Shown: positions 35,580 through 47,631 of the stretch, piece by piece
Layout: every line of letters begins with the position of its first letter
How positions within the stretch are numbered: position 1 is the stretch's first letter
Assembly: GCF_023168165.1 (NCBI RefSeq)
Contig: NZ_BQYJ01000002.1
Coordinates: 868,001 to 932,000 of the forward strand
Direction: 5' to 3'
Length of the DNA stretch: 64,000 nt
From: Niallia sp. NCCP-28
Lineage (GTDB): Bacteria > Bacillota > Bacilli > Bacillales > Cytobacillaceae
Made by a program: the position numbers and the translations under genes
The notes under the pieces: generated by a model
What the model saw: the letters and a program-made list of their open reading frames with translations, nothing else
Told to the model about the DNA's origin: nothing
Databases searched by the model: none

Positions 35580-35815
35580 CATGCTAAGCAAATAGAGAGC
35601 AAAGTTTTAACAGCAAATGGGCAATTATTATTCAGAAATAACACATAAATCATTACCAGTGAATAATTAAAAATTTACTAGATAGATAAAGCGCAAAACC
35701 ATAGATTTAACAGCAGAACAAAAAACATTAGTTATTTTCCATTCTTTCTATGATACAATAACAAAAACAGGCCAATTTGATAAGATTACTTTTTTTATAC
35801 TAATTGCTAAAAAAT
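35580..35815 (+). other. Non-coding interval ylmH to divIVA
   Basis: No gene is visible. TATGATACAAT near 35750-35760 has an extended -10 (TGATACAAT) that could be a SigA promoter for divIVA; no clear -35 accompanies it. No strong terminator follows ylmH. Confidence 0.4.
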
Positions 35816-35844
35816 GCAGGAATTACATGAATCCTGTCGAATTG
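35816..35844 (+). promoter_or_regulatory. Candidate SigH promoter for divIVA
   Basis: GCAGGAATT (35816-35824) is a perfect SigH -35 (RnAGGAwWW). Eleven bases later GTCGAATTG (35836-35844) matches the -10 RnnGAATwW except at the last base. The predicted start lies about 45 bases before divIVA. Confidence 0.6.
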
Positions 35845-35898
35845 ATTGTTAAGATGATACATAACTTAAAAAGAAATTAATGCTTGGGAGGTGGCATC

Positions 35899-36396
35899 AT
35901 GCCATTAACACCGTTAGATATTCATAATAAAGAGTTTAGCAAAGGTTTTCGTGGATACGATGAAGATGAGGTAAATGAGTTTTTAGATCAAATTATTAAA
36001 GATTATGAAAGTATCATCCGTGAGAAAAAAGCTTTAGAAGAGCGTTTAAATGAATTAACTGACCGCATCGGCCATTATAATAATATAGAAGAAACCTTAA
36101 ATAAATCCATTGTTGTAGCGCAAGAGGCTGCGGAAGAAGTGAAACGCAATGCTCAGAAAGAAGCAAAGCTGATTCTTAAAGAATCAGAAAAAAATGCAGA
36201 TCGCATTGTAAATGAATCATTGTCAAAAGCGCGCAAAGTGGCATTGGAAATCGAAGAACTGAAAAAACAGTCAAAGGTTTTCCGCACACGATTTAAAATG
36301 CTGATTGAAGCGCAATTGGATATGCTAAATAATGATGATTGGGATCATCTCCTTGAATATGAATTGGATGCGACAGAATTAAATTCCACAAAGTAA
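35899..36396 (+). CDS. divIVA: Septum site-determining / cell-pole protein DivIVA
   Basis: A 165-residue coiled-coil protein that binds negatively curved membrane at septa and poles and positions MinJ-MinCD and the sporulating chromosome. The N-terminal lipid-binding domain (LTPLDIHNKEFSKGFRGYDEDEVNEFLDQI, about residues 3-32) is conserved, including the exposed Phe and basic residue. A long coiled coil covers about 33-145. The start at 35899 follows GGGAGGTGG; an earlier in-frame GTG-like codon at 35884 lies within that site. Confidence 0.95.
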   Translation: MPLTPLDIHNKEFSKGFRGYDEDEVNEFLDQIIKDYESIIREKKALEERLNELTDRIGHYNNIEETLNKSIVVAQEAAEEVKRNAQKEAKLILKESEKNADRIVNESLSKARKVALEIEELKKQSKVFRTRFKMLIEAQLDMLNNDDWDHLLEYELDATELNSTK

Positions 36397-36406
36397 CCAA
36401 CATATC

Positions 36407-36436
36407 TTGACGAACAATAGGATTATAGCCTATAAT
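36407..36436 (+). promoter_or_regulatory. SigA promoter for the ileS T-box leader
   Basis: TTGACG (36407-36412) and TATAAT (36431-36436) are 18 bases apart. This lies immediately before the T-box leader. Confidence 0.75.
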
Positions 36437-36474
36437 TTTTTAACAAATATATATTCATGTTTACGTTGATAGGG

Positions 36475-36718
36475 ATAGTACAATTTGTATGATATTTCTT
36501 CTAATAAGCGAATCAGGGATGGTGAAAGCCTGATAAGAAAAACAAATTGGAAAATCACCCTGGAGTTCCTTTTTTGAAAGCATTGAGCAATTAGGAAAAG
36601 GCGGTTCATTACTGTTAAAAAATGCTTTAAGTGGATAGAATATCTTCTATCTATAAGGGTGGTACCGCGGGATTATATAAAACCTTCTCGTCCCTTTTAT
36701 GGGATGAGGGGGTTTTTT
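36475..36718 (+). promoter_or_regulatory. T-box riboswitch (Ile) upstream of ileS
   Basis: The leader contains the T-box sequence AAGGGTGGTACCGCGG (36655-36670), which pairs with the uncharged tRNA acceptor end. It is followed by a terminator whose stem is CTCGTCCC with GGGATGAG (about 36687-36709) and a T-run. Stem I occupies about 36490-36575; the ATC at 36554-36556, in a likely specifier loop, would read isoleucine and fits the downstream ileS. Low charged tRNA-Ile should favour the antiterminator and raise ileS expression. Confidence 0.93.
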
Positions 36719-36849
36719 GCTGTTTGCTGATAAAAATGAAAAAAATAAGTCCATACTAGAGAAAAACTTGCTTTTATTTTTACATATTCACAATAGGGAA
36801 AAAGCGTACATGAGTTAAAATGAATTTACTTAACAGGAGGAAATAAGAA

Positions 36850-39621
36850 ATGGAGTACAAAGATACATTACTGATGCCAAAAACGGCTTTTCCGATGAGA
36901 GGAAATCTTCCAAATCGAGAACCGCAAATTCAGGAAAAATGGAATGAAATGAATATTTACCAAAAGGTGCAAGAACGTACAAAGGATCGACCAAAATATA
37001 TTCTTCATGATGGCCCACCTTATGCTAATGGCGATATTCATATTGGACATGCCCTCAATAAAATTTTAAAAGATTTCATTGTTCGTTTTAAATCCATGAC
37101 AGGCTATAATGCCCCATACGTTCCTGGTTGGGATACACATGGTTTGCCGATTGAACAGGCGCTTACTAATAAAGGTGTAAAACGCAAAGAAATGACGATT
37201 GCAGAATTCCGCAAACTTTGCGAAGAATATGCACTAGGTCAAATAGACAGTCAAAGAGAACAATTTAAACGTTTAGGTGTGCGTGCTGATTGGGAAAATC
37301 CATACATTACACTAAAGCCTGCATATGAAGCTCAGCAAATTAAAGTATTCGGCGAAATGGCGAAAAAAGGCTATATCTATAAAGGGAAAAAGCCAGTATA
37401 TTGGTCTCCGACAAGTGAGTCAGCTTTAGCAGAAGCAGAAATTGAATATAAAGATAAACAGTCTCCTTCTATTTATGTAGCTTTTAAAGTAAAAGAAGGA
37501 AATGGAGTTTTAAGTGAGGATATACAAATTATTATTTGGACAACTACTCCATGGACAATTCCAGCAAACCTAGGCATTTCTGTACATCCAGATTTAACTT
37601 ATGTAGTGGTTAGCGAAAAAGGCAATAAATATTTAGTTGCAAAAGATTTGCTGGAAAACGTAAAAACAGAAATTGGTTTTGAAGAAGCAGAGATAATTCA
37701 AGAGGTAAAAGGATCGGCGCTTGAAAACATTAAAGCTGCTCATCCGCTATATGAACGTGAATCATTAGTAATGCTTGGGGAGCATGTTACAACAGATGCT
37801 GGTACAGGCTGTGTTCATACAGCTCCAGGACATGGGGAAGATGACTTCCTTGTTGGACAAAAGTATGGCTTAGAAGTATTATGTCCTGTTGACGACAAAG
37901 GGGTAATGACAAAAGAGGCTCCTGGATTTGAAGGATTATTTTATGATAAAGCAAATAAACCAATTACTGAAGCATTAGAAAATGCTGGTGCATTATTAAA
38001 GCTAACGTTTATTACACACTCCTATCCACACGATTGGAGAACAAAAAAACCAGTTATTTTCCGTGCTACAGCCCAATGGTTTGCATCCATCAAAGATTTC
38101 AGAAACGACTTATTAGATGCAGTAAAAGAAACAAAATGGGTGCCTGCATGGGGAGAAACAAGACTATTTAACATGGTTCGCGATAGAGGAGACTGGTGTA
38201 TTTCCAGACAGCGTGCATGGGGTGTTCCAATTCCTGTATTCTATGCAGAAAATGGCGACAGCATTATTACAGATGCAACAATCGATCATATCTCTAATTT
38301 ATTTAGAGAACATGGATCTAATATTTGGTTTGAAAAGTCTGCAAATGAATTATTGCCAGAAGGATTTACACATCCAGGCAGCCCAAATGGCAAGTTTACA
38401 AAAGAAACAGATATCATGGATGTTTGGTTTGATTCCGGTTCTTCCCATCAATCAGTATTGGAAGAAAGAGAAGAATTGCAGCGCCCAGCAGATTTATATC
38501 TAGAAGGTTCTGACCAATATCGCGGGTGGTTTAACTCGTCCCTTTCAACAGCTGTTGCCGTTACAGGAAAAGCACCATATAAAGGCGTATTAAGCCATGG
38601 TTTTGTTTTAGATGGCGAAGGAAGAAAAATGAGCAAATCTCTTGGAAATGTAATGGTGCCTGCAAAAGTAATGAACCAGCTTGGTGCAGATATTCTTCGT
38701 CTATGGGTTGCTTCTGTTGATTTCCAGGCAGATGTGCGTGTATCTGATGCTATTTTAAAACAAGTAACAGAAGGCTATCGCAAAATTAGAAATACATTCC
38801 GATTCCTGTTAGGAAATCTTTCTGACTTTAATCCGCAAAAAGATTTATTAAAGTATGAAGAATTGCGTGAAGTTGATCAATTTATGATGGTAAAACTGAA
38901 TAATTTGATTAAAAATGTTACAGAATCCTATGATAAATTTGAGTTTTCAACAATTTATCATGCAATTAATAATTTCTGTACACTTGATTTAAGTGCATTC
39001 TATCTAGATTTCTCAAAAGATGTTCTTTATATTGAGGCAACAGACAATAAAGAGAGAAGAGCTATTCAGACAGTGTTGTATGAAAGTTTGTTAAGTTTAA
39101 CAAAACTTGTTGCACCAATTCTTCCGCACACTGCAGATGAAGTATGGGAGCATATTGCATCAGTTGAAGAAGAAAGTGTGCAATTAACGGATTTCCCTAA
39201 AGGGTCTGAGTATCCAAATAGCCAAGAGCTATTAGACAAATGGAGCAAATTTATGCTTCTGCGTGATGATGTATTAAAAGCATTAGAAGAAGCACGCAAT
39301 CAAAAAGTAATTGGAAAATCTTTGCAAGCTAGCATCACGCTTTATGTAAATGAAGATACAAATGCATTACTTGATTCTATTCAAGAAAATCTAAAACAAC
39401 TATTTATTGTTTCAGGTTTTGAGGTAGCAGGCGAATATGAAGCGGCACCTGAGAATGCATTAAAGCTGGAACATGCAGCAATTGTTGTTTCTAAAGCAGA
39501 TGGAGAAACTTGTGAAAGATGCTGGACGGTTACGCCAGATGTTGGAGAAGATAAAGAGCATCCGACATTATGTGTGCGTTGTGCATCTGTTGTAAAGGAA
39601 AGCTATAGTGATTTAGTTTAA
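36850..39621 (+). CDS. ileS: Isoleucyl-tRNA synthetase
   Basis: A 923-residue class I aminoacyl-tRNA synthetase that charges tRNA-Ile. The HIGH motif is at residues 64-67 ([11 protein letters not shown]) and KMSKS at 593-597. The large editing domain ([29 protein letters not shown]) removes misactivated valine, and C-terminal cysteine pairs (CERCW and CVRC) bind zinc. It is of the usual Bacillus (IleS1) type in length and motifs. The start follows AGGAGG by eight bases. Expression is set by the upstream T-box. Confidence 0.98.
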   Translation: MEYKDTLLMPKTAFPMRGNLPNREPQIQEKWNEMNIYQKVQERTKDRPKYILHDGPPYANGDIHIGHALNKILKDFIVRFKSMTGYNAPYVPGWDTHGLPIEQALTNKGVKRKEMTIAEFRKLCEEYALGQIDSQREQFKRLGVRADWENPYITLKPAYEAQQIKVFGEMAKKGYIYKGKKPVYWSPTSESALAEAEIEYKDKQSPSIYVAFKVKEGNGVLSEDIQIIIWTTTPWTIPANLGISVHPDLTYVVVSEKGNKYLVAKDLLENVKTEIGFEEAEIIQEVKGSALENIKAAHPLYERESLVMLGEHVTTDAGTGCVHTAPGHGEDDFLVGQKYGLEVLCPVDDKGVMTKEAPGFEGLFYDKANKPITEALENAGALLKLTFITHSYPHDWRTKKPVIFRATAQWFASIKDFRNDLLDAVKETKWVPAWGETRLFNMVRDRGDWCISRQRAWGVPIPVFYAENGDSIITDATIDHISNLFREHGSNIWFEKSANELLPEGFTHPGSPNGKFTKETDIMDVWFDSGSSHQSVLEEREELQRPADLYLEGSDQYRGWFNSSLSTAVAVTGKAPYKGVLSHGFVLDGEGRKMSKSLGNVMVPAKVMNQLGADILRLWVASVDFQADVRVSDAILKQVTEGYRKIRNTFRFLLGNLSDFNPQKDLLKYEELREVDQFMMVKLNNLIKNVTESYDKFEFSTIYHAINNFCTLDLSAFYLDFSKDVLYIEATDNKERRAIQTVLYESLLSLTKLVAPILPHTADEVWEHIASVEEESVQLTDFPKGSEYPNSQELLDKWSKFMLLRDDVLKALEEARNQKVIGKSLQASITLYVNEDTNALLDSIQENLKQLFIVSGFEVAGEYEAAPENALKLEHAAIVVSKADGETCERCWTVTPDVGEDKEHPTLCVRCASVVKESYSDLV

Positions 39622-39622
39622 T

Positions 39623-39678
39623 AAAAAAAGCTTTAGGCTGTCAATCATGATTTTTGATTAGCCTAAAGCTTTTTTATT
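39623..39678 (+). terminator. Terminator after ileS
   Basis: AAAAAAAGCTTTAGGCT pairs with AGCCTAAAGCTTTTTT, with a further internal pairing of AATCA with TGATT. Confidence 0.9.
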
Positions 39679-39999
39679 TTTGGCTGTTTTCGCAGGGATT
39701 GCTGTTTTTAAAATAAAGCCTGAATAACATGTTGTTTTCCATGGACGAGCACCGAATGAGCACCAACTTTTTCGCATTTTCAAAGGAGTCTGCATGTATT
39801 CAGGCTGCTGCGTCTTTTTTTCTATTTTGTATCTGAAACAACAACAGTCTTTGAAAAAACAGCCTCTGAGTTTAGGGGAATATTTATAAAAAATTCCACA
39901 TCCGACAATTGTTGTTATCGCTGTTAAAAGTTAAGTGGACTGATGACTTGCTTTTTAGGGGAATCTAGTCTTAACAACATAGGAACGGAGGAAAATCGT
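39679..39999 (+). other. Gap ileS to ylyA-like gene, containing a long inverted repeat
   Basis: The gap holds no gene. AGCCTGAATAACATG (39717-39731) and CATGTATTCAGGCT (39793-39806) are near-perfect inverted arms around a 61-base loop that contains GAGCACC twice. About ten bases after the second arm a run of seven T occurs (TCTTTTTTTC), so the structure could end a short transcript. A promoter for the following gene is expected around 39905-39970; I see no strong one. Confidence 0.5.
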
Positions 40000-40284
40000 A
40001 TGAATATGAAATTAGAAGAGCTTTATACAGAACTCCGTATGACACAAATTGAATTAATGACAACACTACGAGTAAAAAGAAAATCCAAAATTAATCAATA
40101 TATTGAAGCTGAATTAAAAGACGTGGAAGAATCAATGAAACGTTTAGAAAATGGTGATTTTGGCAAATGTGAAATTTCAGGTGAACTTATTCCCGAAGAT
40201 ATATTATCGATGATACCCCTTGTTAAATCCAACCAAGATATACAAAAAATGCAGTATTTTTATCGTAAAGGTTTTTATTATTAA
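40000..40284 (+). CDS. ylyA: YlyA-like protein related to DksA/TraR, lacking the zinc finger
   Basis: A 94-residue protein. The N-terminal helix pair (EELYTELRMTQIELMTTLRVKR ... YIEAELKDVEESMKRLENGDFGKCEISGELIP) has the layout of DksA/TraR-type proteins, in which the sequence YG.C..CG..IP introduces a four-cysteine zinc finger. Only one cysteine is present (KCEISGE), so zinc binding is lost. The position between ileS and lspA is that of B. subtilis YlyA, reported to act on forespore RNA polymerase, which supports the name by synteny. The start at 40000 follows CGGAGG; an upstream ATG at 39943 is less likely. Confidence 0.7.
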   Translation: MNMKLEELYTELRMTQIELMTTLRVKRKSKINQYIEAELKDVEESMKRLENGDFGKCEISGELIPEDILSMIPLVKSNQDIQKMQYFYRKGFYY

Positions 40285-40527
40285 CAAGATGATTTTGGCA
40301 AAAAATGCCGCTAGAGTTGGAAAGGGAAATTCGCTTTTGCTGGAGTAAAAACATTTATTTCTATCAACAATATTCAAAAACAAGTTTTTGTTCATACAAA
40401 TGAATGATGAAGATGATGGCGTTTTTAAGTTTTAGTGGCAAGAAGAGCAGGAAATGCTTGTATGAGAATCAGGATAAACTATCGTTTTTATGCATATTAT
40501 GCTAAAATGCTAAAGGAGACTCGAGAA

Positions 40528-41016
40528 ATGGAGGAAACTTTGGTGTTTTATTACATAATTGCACTTTTCGTTATAATAGCGGATCAGCTGACAAAATGGC
40601 TAGTAGTTAAAAATATGAAGCTTGGCGAAAGTATAGAAGTAATTCAAAATGTTTTTTATATTACCTCCCATAGAAATGCTGGTGCAGCATGGGGGATTTT
40701 GCAAGGCAAAATGGCATTTTTCTATATTATTACAAGTGTTGTGATTGTGGGGATTTGCTATTTTATTCAAACGACAGCAAAAGGCAAGATAATGTATGGC
40801 ATTTCATTAGGGTTAATATTAGGCGGTGCTATTGGCAATTTTATCGACCGCATCAGACATCAATATGTAGTCGATTTTATTAATACGTATATCTTCAGTT
40901 ATGATTTTCCAATATTTAATATAGCAGATTCAAGTTTAGTAATCGGCGTTATCTTATTGTTGATTGTAATGCTGAGGGAGGAAAGCGCAGCAAAAAAGGA
41001 GAAAAAACATGGATAA
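40528..41016 (+). CDS. lspA: Lipoprotein signal peptidase (signal peptidase II)
   Basis: A 162-residue membrane aspartic protease with four membrane segments. It cleaves the signal peptide of diacylglyceryl-prolipoproteins. The conserved regions [23 protein letters not shown] and FNIADSS are present; the catalytic aspartates are D116 and D134. The open frame extends upstream to 40435, but the ATG at 40528 is the one that follows AAAGGAG at suitable spacing. It overlaps rluD by eight bases. Confidence 0.94.
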   Translation: MEETLVFYYIIALFVIIADQLTKWLVVKNMKLGESIEVIQNVFYITSHRNAGAAWGILQGKMAFFYIITSVVIVGICYFIQTTAKGKIMYGISLGLILGGAIGNFIDRIRHQYVVDFINTYIFSYDFPIFNIADSSLVIGVILLLIVMLREESAAKKEKKHG

Positions 41017-41920
41017 AAGGGAACATACCATTACAGAAGAGCAAGTGAATGAAAGAATCGATAAAATTATTTCAACGATAGATAAAGATTGGTCCAGAAC
41101 ACAAGTACAGCAATGGATTAAAGAAGGACATGTAACAGTAAATGGAAATATCGTCAAAACAAAATATAAAGGTGTTTTGAATGATTTAGTAGCAATAGAT
41201 ATTCCCGATCCTACAGAATTAGATGTAGTGGCAGAGGAAATGAATTTGGACATCTATTATGAAGATGCTGATGTCATTGTTGTAAACAAACCAAAAGGCA
41301 TGGTTGTCCATCCTGCGCCAGGGCATGTCTCAGGCACGCTTGTAAATGGCTTAATGGCCCATTGCAAAGATTTATCTGGAATCAATGGAGTAATGCGCCC
41401 AGGAATCGTACATCGCATTGATAAAGATACATCTGGTTTATTAATGGTTGCAAAAAATGATGCCGCTCACGAAAGTTTAGTCAATCAGTTAGTTGCAAAA
41501 ACGGTTACACGCAAATATAAAGCACTCGTTCATGGTTCGATCCCCCACGATTATGGAACAATTGATGCGCCTCTTGGCCGTGATCCGAAAGATAGACAAA
41601 GTATGACTGTTGTGGATAATGGCAAACATGCAGTAACTCATTTTCATGTATTAGAGCGAATGACTGATTTTTCATTTGTTGAATGCCAGCTTGAAACAGG
41701 GAGAACGCACCAAATTCGTGTGCATATGAAATATATTGGTTTTCCTCTTGCTGGTGATCCAAAATATGGACCTCGGAAAACAGTGGATATTGGTGGACAA
41801 GCGCTTCACGCAGGAATTTTAGGATTTAACCACCCAAGAACAGGGGAGTATATCGAGTTTGAAGCACCGCTTCCCACATATTTTGAGGAACTTTTAAATA
41901 ATTTAAGGAATAATCGTTGA
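41009..41920 (+). CDS. rluD: RluD-family 23S rRNA pseudouridine synthase YlyB
   Basis: A 303-residue pseudouridine synthase with an N-terminal S4 RNA-binding domain (about residues 12-70: [11 protein letters not shown] ... [17 protein letters not shown]) and the RluA/RluD catalytic domain with [16 protein letters not shown] (catalytic Asp138). Family members modify helix 69 of 23S rRNA; the exact sites of this one are inferred. The start overlaps the lspA end, so the two are co-translated. Its stop codon overlaps the -35 of the pyr operon promoter. Confidence 0.92.
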   Translation: MDKREHTITEEQVNERIDKIISTIDKDWSRTQVQQWIKEGHVTVNGNIVKTKYKGVLNDLVAIDIPDPTELDVVAEEMNLDIYYEDADVIVVNKPKGMVVHPAPGHVSGTLVNGLMAHCKDLSGINGVMRPGIVHRIDKDTSGLLMVAKNDAAHESLVNQLVAKTVTRKYKALVHGSIPHDYGTIDAPLGRDPKDRQSMTVVDNGKHAVTHFHVLERMTDFSFVECQLETGRTHQIRVHMKYIGFPLAGDPKYGPRKTVDIGGQALHAGILGFNHPRTGEYIEFEAPLPTYFEELLNNLRNNR

Positions 41921-41945
41921 CATATGCCTAAATATATATTACTAT
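41917..41945 (+). promoter_or_regulatory. SigA promoter of the pyr operon
   Basis: TTGACA (41917-41922) overlaps the rluD stop codon and is separated by 17 bases from TACTAT (41940-41945), a 4 of 6 match to the -10. Confidence 0.6.
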
Positions 41946-41959
41946 AACGTTAGTTGAAT

Positions 41960-42643
<684 letters not shown>

Positions 42644-42654
42644 ATAAAAGCCCT

Positions 42655-42762
42655 TTTAAAGGCAGTCCTGTGAGACTGATAAGGGGAGTGGACAATGGAG
42701 GGTTTATTTCCTCCTGCGTAAAACCCCTTATGTGCATCATACAACATAAGGGGTTTTATTTT
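42655..42762 (+). promoter_or_regulatory. PyrR attenuator 2, between pyrR and pyrP
   Basis: The loop AGTCCTGTGAGACT (42664-42677) matches the PyrR-binding consensus apart from one A in the GG pair. The terminator AAACCCCTTATGT (42721-42733) pairs with ACATAAGGGGTTT (42744-42756), followed by a T-rich tail. Confidence 0.92.
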
Positions 42763-42837
42763 GATTAAAAGCACATACTAGTTTAAACAACACAATAAAA
42801 GTTATTTTAGTATAATCGTATAAGAGGAGATTACAGC

Positions 42838-44148
42838 ATGAATAATAACAAACCAATACTAGGAATTAAAGATAAACCATCTCCTATACAATGGTTGACA
42901 TTAAGTTTACAGCACTTATTTGCCATGTTTGGCGCAACAGTTTTGGTTCCTTATTTAATTGGATTAAGTCCAGCAGTCGCATTAATTTCAAGCGGGCTTG
43001 GAACATTAGCATTTTTATTGATTACTCAATTTAAAGTGCCAGCATATTTAGGATCATCCTTCGCATTTATTGCACCAGTAATCGCAGCAAAAGAACTAGG
43101 GGGACCTGGTGCTGCCATGATTGGAACCTTTATCGCCGGCATCGTTTACGGGCTTGTTGCATTATTGATTAAAAAGGTTGGCTATCGCTGGATTATGAAC
43201 ATCCTGCCACCGATTGTAGTAGGACCGGTTATTATGGTTATTGGATTAGGGCTTGCAGGCACAGCAGTTAATCAAGCAATGAATAATCCGGTAACACAAG
43301 AATACAGCTTATTGTACTTCTCAGTAGCACTGGTAACATTAATAGCAACAATTCTTTTCACCATGTTTGGCAAAGGGGTATTCAGCTTTATCCCGATTTT
43401 AGCAGGGATTATCGTTGGATATATTTACGCATTAGTGGTTGGTGTAGTTAATTTTCAGCCTGTGTTAGATGCGAAATGGGTGAAAATGCCAGACTTTATC
43501 TTCCCTTTTGTTGACTATGATATAAACATAAATACAGCAATACTCGCGTTATTTGTTCCAGTAGCGATTGTAACATTAGCGGAGCATATTGGACATCAGC
43601 TTGTATTAAGCAAAGTAGTGGGAAAAGATTATATTAAAGATCCAGGTCTTCACCGCAGCATTTTAGGTGATGGAACCGCAACAATGATTTCAGGGCTTAT
43701 GGGAGGACCGCCAAAAACGACATATGGCGAAAACATTGGAGTGCTTGCGATTACAAAAGTATACAGTGTCTATATCTTGGCAGGGGCAGCAGTACTTGCA
43801 ATAGTGTTCGGCTTTATCGGCAAAGTGACAGCTTTAATCAACTCGATACCGGCTCCAGTAATGGGTGGTGTATCCATTCTGTTATTTGGAATAATTGCTT
43901 CATCAGGTTTGAGAATTTTAGTAGATGCAAAAATGGATTTCAGCAAAAATCGCAATTTAGTAATAGCATCGGTTATTCTAGTGACGGGAATTGGCGGAGC
44001 ATCCATCCACTTTGGAGAGCAGTTTAAGTTAGAAGGAATGGCTTTGGCAGCGATTTTAGGTGTAATCTTAAATCTAGCACTGCCAGGAAAAGAAAAGGTA
44101 TCAGATGATTTATTCGAAGAAGCAATAGATGTAAAAGAAACAAAATAG
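42838..44148 (+). CDS. pyrP: Uracil permease PyrP
   Basis: A 436-residue transporter of the NCS2 (nucleobase:cation symporter 2) family with about 12 to 14 membrane segments. It imports uracil for salvage. Conserved parts include QHLFAMFGATVLVP, VPAYLGSSFAFIAP, ALFVPVAIVTLAEHIGHQ (with the substrate-binding Glu) and GGPPKTTYGENIGVLAITKVYS. The start follows AGAGGAG. It lies between attenuators 2 and 3, as in B. subtilis. Confidence 0.96.
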   Translation: MNNNKPILGIKDKPSPIQWLTLSLQHLFAMFGATVLVPYLIGLSPAVALISSGLGTLAFLLITQFKVPAYLGSSFAFIAPVIAAKELGGPGAAMIGTFIAGIVYGLVALLIKKVGYRWIMNILPPIVVGPVIMVIGLGLAGTAVNQAMNNPVTQEYSLLYFSVALVTLIATILFTMFGKGVFSFIPILAGIIVGYIYALVVGVVNFQPVLDAKWVKMPDFIFPFVDYDININTAILALFVPVAIVTLAEHIGHQLVLSKVVGKDYIKDPGLHRSILGDGTATMISGLMGGPPKTTYGENIGVLAITKVYSVYILAGAAVLAIVFGFIGKVTALINSIPAPVMGGVSILLFGIIASSGLRILVDAKMDFSKNRNLVIASVILVTGIGGASIHFGEQFKLEGMALAAILGVILNLALPGKEKVSDDLFEEAIDVKETK

Positions 44149-46533
<2,385 letters not shown>

Positions 46534-46537
<4 letters not shown>

Positions 46538-47631
46538 AAAAACAATTAATTCTTGAAGATGGTACAGTGTTTATTGGAGAAGGATTTGGCGCAGACAAAA
46601 GCACAATCGGAGAAGTAGTATTTAATACAGGAATGACAGGCTATCAAGAAATATTATCAGATCCATCTTATTGTGGACAGATCGTAACATTAACATATCC
46701 TTTAGTAGGCAACTATGGCATTAATCGCGATGATTTTGAATCAATCACTCCGGCCATTCAAGGATTTATTGTAAAAGAAGTTTGTGATTTTCCTTCGAAC
46801 TGGAGAAATGAACTTTCTTTAGATGAATATTTTAAACAAAAAAACATTCCAGGATTAGCTGGGATTGATACAAGAAAATTAACAAGAATCATTCGTCAGC
46901 ACGGAGCATTAAAAGGTGCTTTCTGCAATATGGAAGAAGATGTAGAAGCAGTATTGGAAAAGCTTCGCAGCACAAGACTTAGCACAGACCAAGTTAGTCG
47001 TGTTTCTACAAAAAAACCTTATCCAAGTCCAGGACGGGGCCATAGAGTAGTGCTTGTTGATTTTGGAATGAAACATGGTATCTTGCGCGAGTTGAATCAG
47101 CGTGATTGTGATGTAATTGTAGTGCCATATAATACAACAGCAGAAGAAATTTTAAGTTTAAGTCCAGATGGCATTATGCTGTCAAATGGACCTGGAGATC
47201 CAAAAGACGTTCCAGAAGCAATCGCAATGATTCAAGGATTAATCGGGAAAGTTCCTGTGTTCGGCATTTGTCTAGGACATCAACTGTTTGCCTTAGCAAT
47301 GGGAGCAAATACTGAAAAAATGAAGTTTGGGCACAGGGGATCCAATCATCCGGTTAAAGATTTACTAACAGGGAAAGTATCCTTAACCGCACAAAACCAT
47401 GGTTATACAGTAGAAGAGGCATCTGTAGCCAATACGGATCTTGAAGTAACGCATATTGCCTTAAATGATGGAACAATTGAAGGGTTGCAGCATAAAAATT
47501 TCCCGGCATTTACCGTTCAGTATCATCCGGAAGCATCACCAGGTCCAGAAGATGCAAATTACTTATTTGACCGTTTTATCTCGATGATTTTATCACATAA
47601 ACAGGAAGGTGCAGCATATGTCAAAGCGTAA
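46534..47631 (+). CDS. pyrAA: Carbamoyl-phosphate synthase small subunit (pyrimidine-specific)
   Basis: A 365-residue glutaminase subunit that feeds ammonia to PyrAB. The class I amidotransferase domain carries the nucleophile Cys246 in [11 protein letters not shown], with His and Glu in the [12 protein letters not shown] motif near the C-terminus. The start overlaps the pyrC stop (ATGA). It also overlaps the next gene, pyrAB, by 14 bases. Also called carA. Confidence 0.97.

Noticed and set aside
40503-40508. Extended -10 TGCTAAAAT before lspA
   Set aside because: It is too close to the lspA ribosome site (about four bases) to give a sensible leader, and no -35 is visible.
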